Source: Dehalococcoidia bacterium CG2_30_46_19
GTDB taxonomy: Bacteria > Chloroflexota > Dehalococcoidia > GIF9 > AB-539-J10
DNA length: 15,025 nucleotides
Direction of reading: 5' to 3'
Assembly: GCA_001872925.1 (NCBI GenBank)
Contig: MNYD01000058.1
Span: 1 to 15,025, forward strand
The translations under genes and the position numbers were made by a program. How positions within the stretch are numbered: position 1 is the stretch's first letter; each line of letters begins with the position of its first letter. A model generated the notes under the pieces. It saw only the letters and a program-made list of their open reading frames with translations, was not told the origin of the DNA and did not search any database. Shown piece after piece: positions 14,323 through 15,025 of the stretch.

Positions 14323-14562
14323 ATGAGGAAGTTTCCTGTTGATGCTCCAAAGGAGAGAGTGGTCAAGGCATTGCAAAATCTTGGTTTCAATGTTGTGCGT
14401 GAAAAGGAGCATATTTCTATGTTGCGGGAGAATCCCAATGGGAGCAAAACTCCTTTGACCATGCCTAATCATCGGAAGATAAAGGCTTCCACGCTAAGAA
14501 CGATTTGCACTCAAGCGGGTATTCCCAAGAATGACTTCTTAGAAGCGTATAAGAAAACGTAG
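14323..14562 (+). CDS. hicA: HicA-like toxin (mRNA interferase)
   Basis: A 79-aa basic protein of the HicA/YcfA double-stranded-RNA-binding-like fold: a helix with KERVVKALQNLGF, then the strand REKEHISML carrying the likely catalytic His30, then PLTMPNHRKIKASTLRTI and a final helix. HicA cleaves mRNA and stops growth unless held by HicB. The usual GSHH motif is here KEHI, so the position of the active histidine is by analogy. I choose ATG 14323 rather than the preceding TTG at 14320. No clear Shine-Dalgarno precedes it; translation is probably coupled to hicB, whose stop lies five bases upstream. Confidence 0.8.
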   Translation: MRKFPVDAPKERVVKALQNLGFNVVREKEHISMLRENPNGSKTPLTMPNHRKIKASTLRTICTQAGIPKNDFLEAYKKT

Positions 14563-14838
14563 GTGTGACAACGGCGGCTAACATGGGTTTCACGGCAAAA
14601 GCAATTAGAAGCTAAGAGAATAGCGAGTATTTACTCTTTTATACCAAATTTCGGCAAGCAGCGATAAAGCTCCCCAGGCCTGAACAATCTGACGTTTTGT
14701 TCCCGGAATAGTGGACTAGAATAACATTCGTCCCTCAGGCTGCTGGCAGATTACTGGTGCTATAATCAATGTGTTATATTTGTGGTCGACTTATTTCCAT
14801 GTTGTTACGGAGAAGCCGAAGTCAAGCAAAAAAGACAG

Positions 14839-14970
14839 AGGCTGTTTAAAAATGTAGTTGCCCAATTCATTGGGCGATAGTGCCTGATAAATCAGGCAAC
14901 TACAAAAATTTGGGGGTGAAGACTCTCCAAAATGCCCAAAATCGAACGGGAAAACAAAATTAAACAGCCT
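14839..14970. mobile_element. MITE-like element with 11-bp terminal inverted repeats
   Basis: AGGCTGTTTAA (14839-14849) is perfectly inverted at 14960-14970. Inside, GTAGTT (14854-14859) pairs with AACTAC (14898-14903) and encloses two tight hairpins: GCCCAAT/ATTGGGC (14860-14875) and TGCCTGAT/ATCAGGCA (14881-14898, sharing its last base with the outer arm). The sequence AAGAC occurs at 14971-14975 and at 14832-14836, a possible 5-bp target duplication offset by two bases at the left end. No transposase is encoded. Of the 14563-14995 gene-free stretch, the part before this element (14563-14838) shows only an isolated TATAAT at 14761 and no convincing gene. Confidence 0.65.
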
Positions 14971-14995
14971 AAGACGAGAAGGGAGGTGATGTATC

Positions 14996-15025
14996 ATGCC
15001 ATTGAAAACCGCTGCAGAGTACATC
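14996..15025 (+). CDS. 5' end of a gene, possibly HpaB / 4-hydroxybutyryl-CoA dehydratase family
   Basis: GGGAGGTGAT (14981-14990) precedes ATG 14996, and the frame stays open to the window edge, giving MPLKTAAEYI. The start LKTxxxYI is typical of the 4-hydroxyphenylacetate 3-hydroxylase / 4-hydroxybutyryl-CoA dehydratase / vinylacetyl-CoA isomerase family, but ten residues cannot prove it. The gene is real by its ribosome-binding site; the product is a guess. It starts 26 bp after a MITE-like element, whose insertion may have replaced or moved its promoter. Confidence 0.4.
   Translation, partial: MPLKTAAEYI

Noticed and set aside
14770..14850. 26-codon ORF starting MCYICG just after TATAAT 14761-14766
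   Set aside because: There is no ribosome-binding site, the predicted start of transcription falls after the ATG, and the frame ends in the terminal repeat of the MITE-like element.
14791..15024. 77-aa minus-strand frame over the MITE-like element
   Set aside because: It runs through the inverted repeats and antisense to the start of the next gene; no ribosome-binding site or recognisable motif.

Overview
The window most likely comes from an uncultured Chloroflexota of the Dehalococcoidia type. I base this on an archaeal-style split glutamate synthase, an NrpR-family nitrogen regulator and the arrangement of glnA, PII, amt, GOGAT, hisF and hisH. As I recall, this combination occurs in Dehalococcoides relatives. 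The assignment is inference, since no rRNA or marker phylogeny is available here.

Left flank (1-905, + strand gene, then repeats): a lipoprotein resembling chagasin (protease inhibitor family I42) is split by a frameshift. It is followed at once by a palindromic MITE-like unit, then by a 40-bp sequence that recurs perfectly 11.8 kb away, and by a probable terminator for the leftward genes.

Core (906-12240, - strand): one long, tightly packed transcription unit for nitrogen assimilation. In transcription order it encodes a four-cluster ferredoxin, an unknown 97-aa protein, HisH, an FAD/NAD oxidoreductase, the GOGAT amidotransferase subunit, HisF, the ferredoxin-fused GOGAT FMN subunit, the GOGAT GXGXG subunit, an Amt ammonium channel, PII (GlnB/GlnK), type I glutamine synthetase, a short remnant of the NadE nitrilase domain, and NrpR. 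Most junctions are overlaps or gaps under 30 bp. A sigma70-like promoter sits before the ferredoxin. A dyad CGGTA-N6-TACCG lies at the predicted transcription start, where an NrpR repressor could block the operon. NrpR is the last gene, so a feedback loop is plausible: ammonium enters through Amt, GlnA makes glutamine, GOGAT recycles it to glutamate with electrons from NAD(P)H or ferredoxin, PII and NrpR read 2-oxoglutarate, and HisHF spends glutamine.

Right flank (12364-15025, + strand): the second copy of the 40-bp repeat; a PP-loop ATPase of the Dph6/DUF71 family that looks leaderless; a class I SAM methyltransferase; a HicB-HicA toxin-antitoxin pair with a dyad in its promoter; and a 132-bp non-autonomous element with terminal inverted repeats and strong internal hairpins. 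Just beyond that element lies the first ten codons of a gene running off the window, possibly of the HpaB/4-hydroxybutyryl-CoA dehydratase family.
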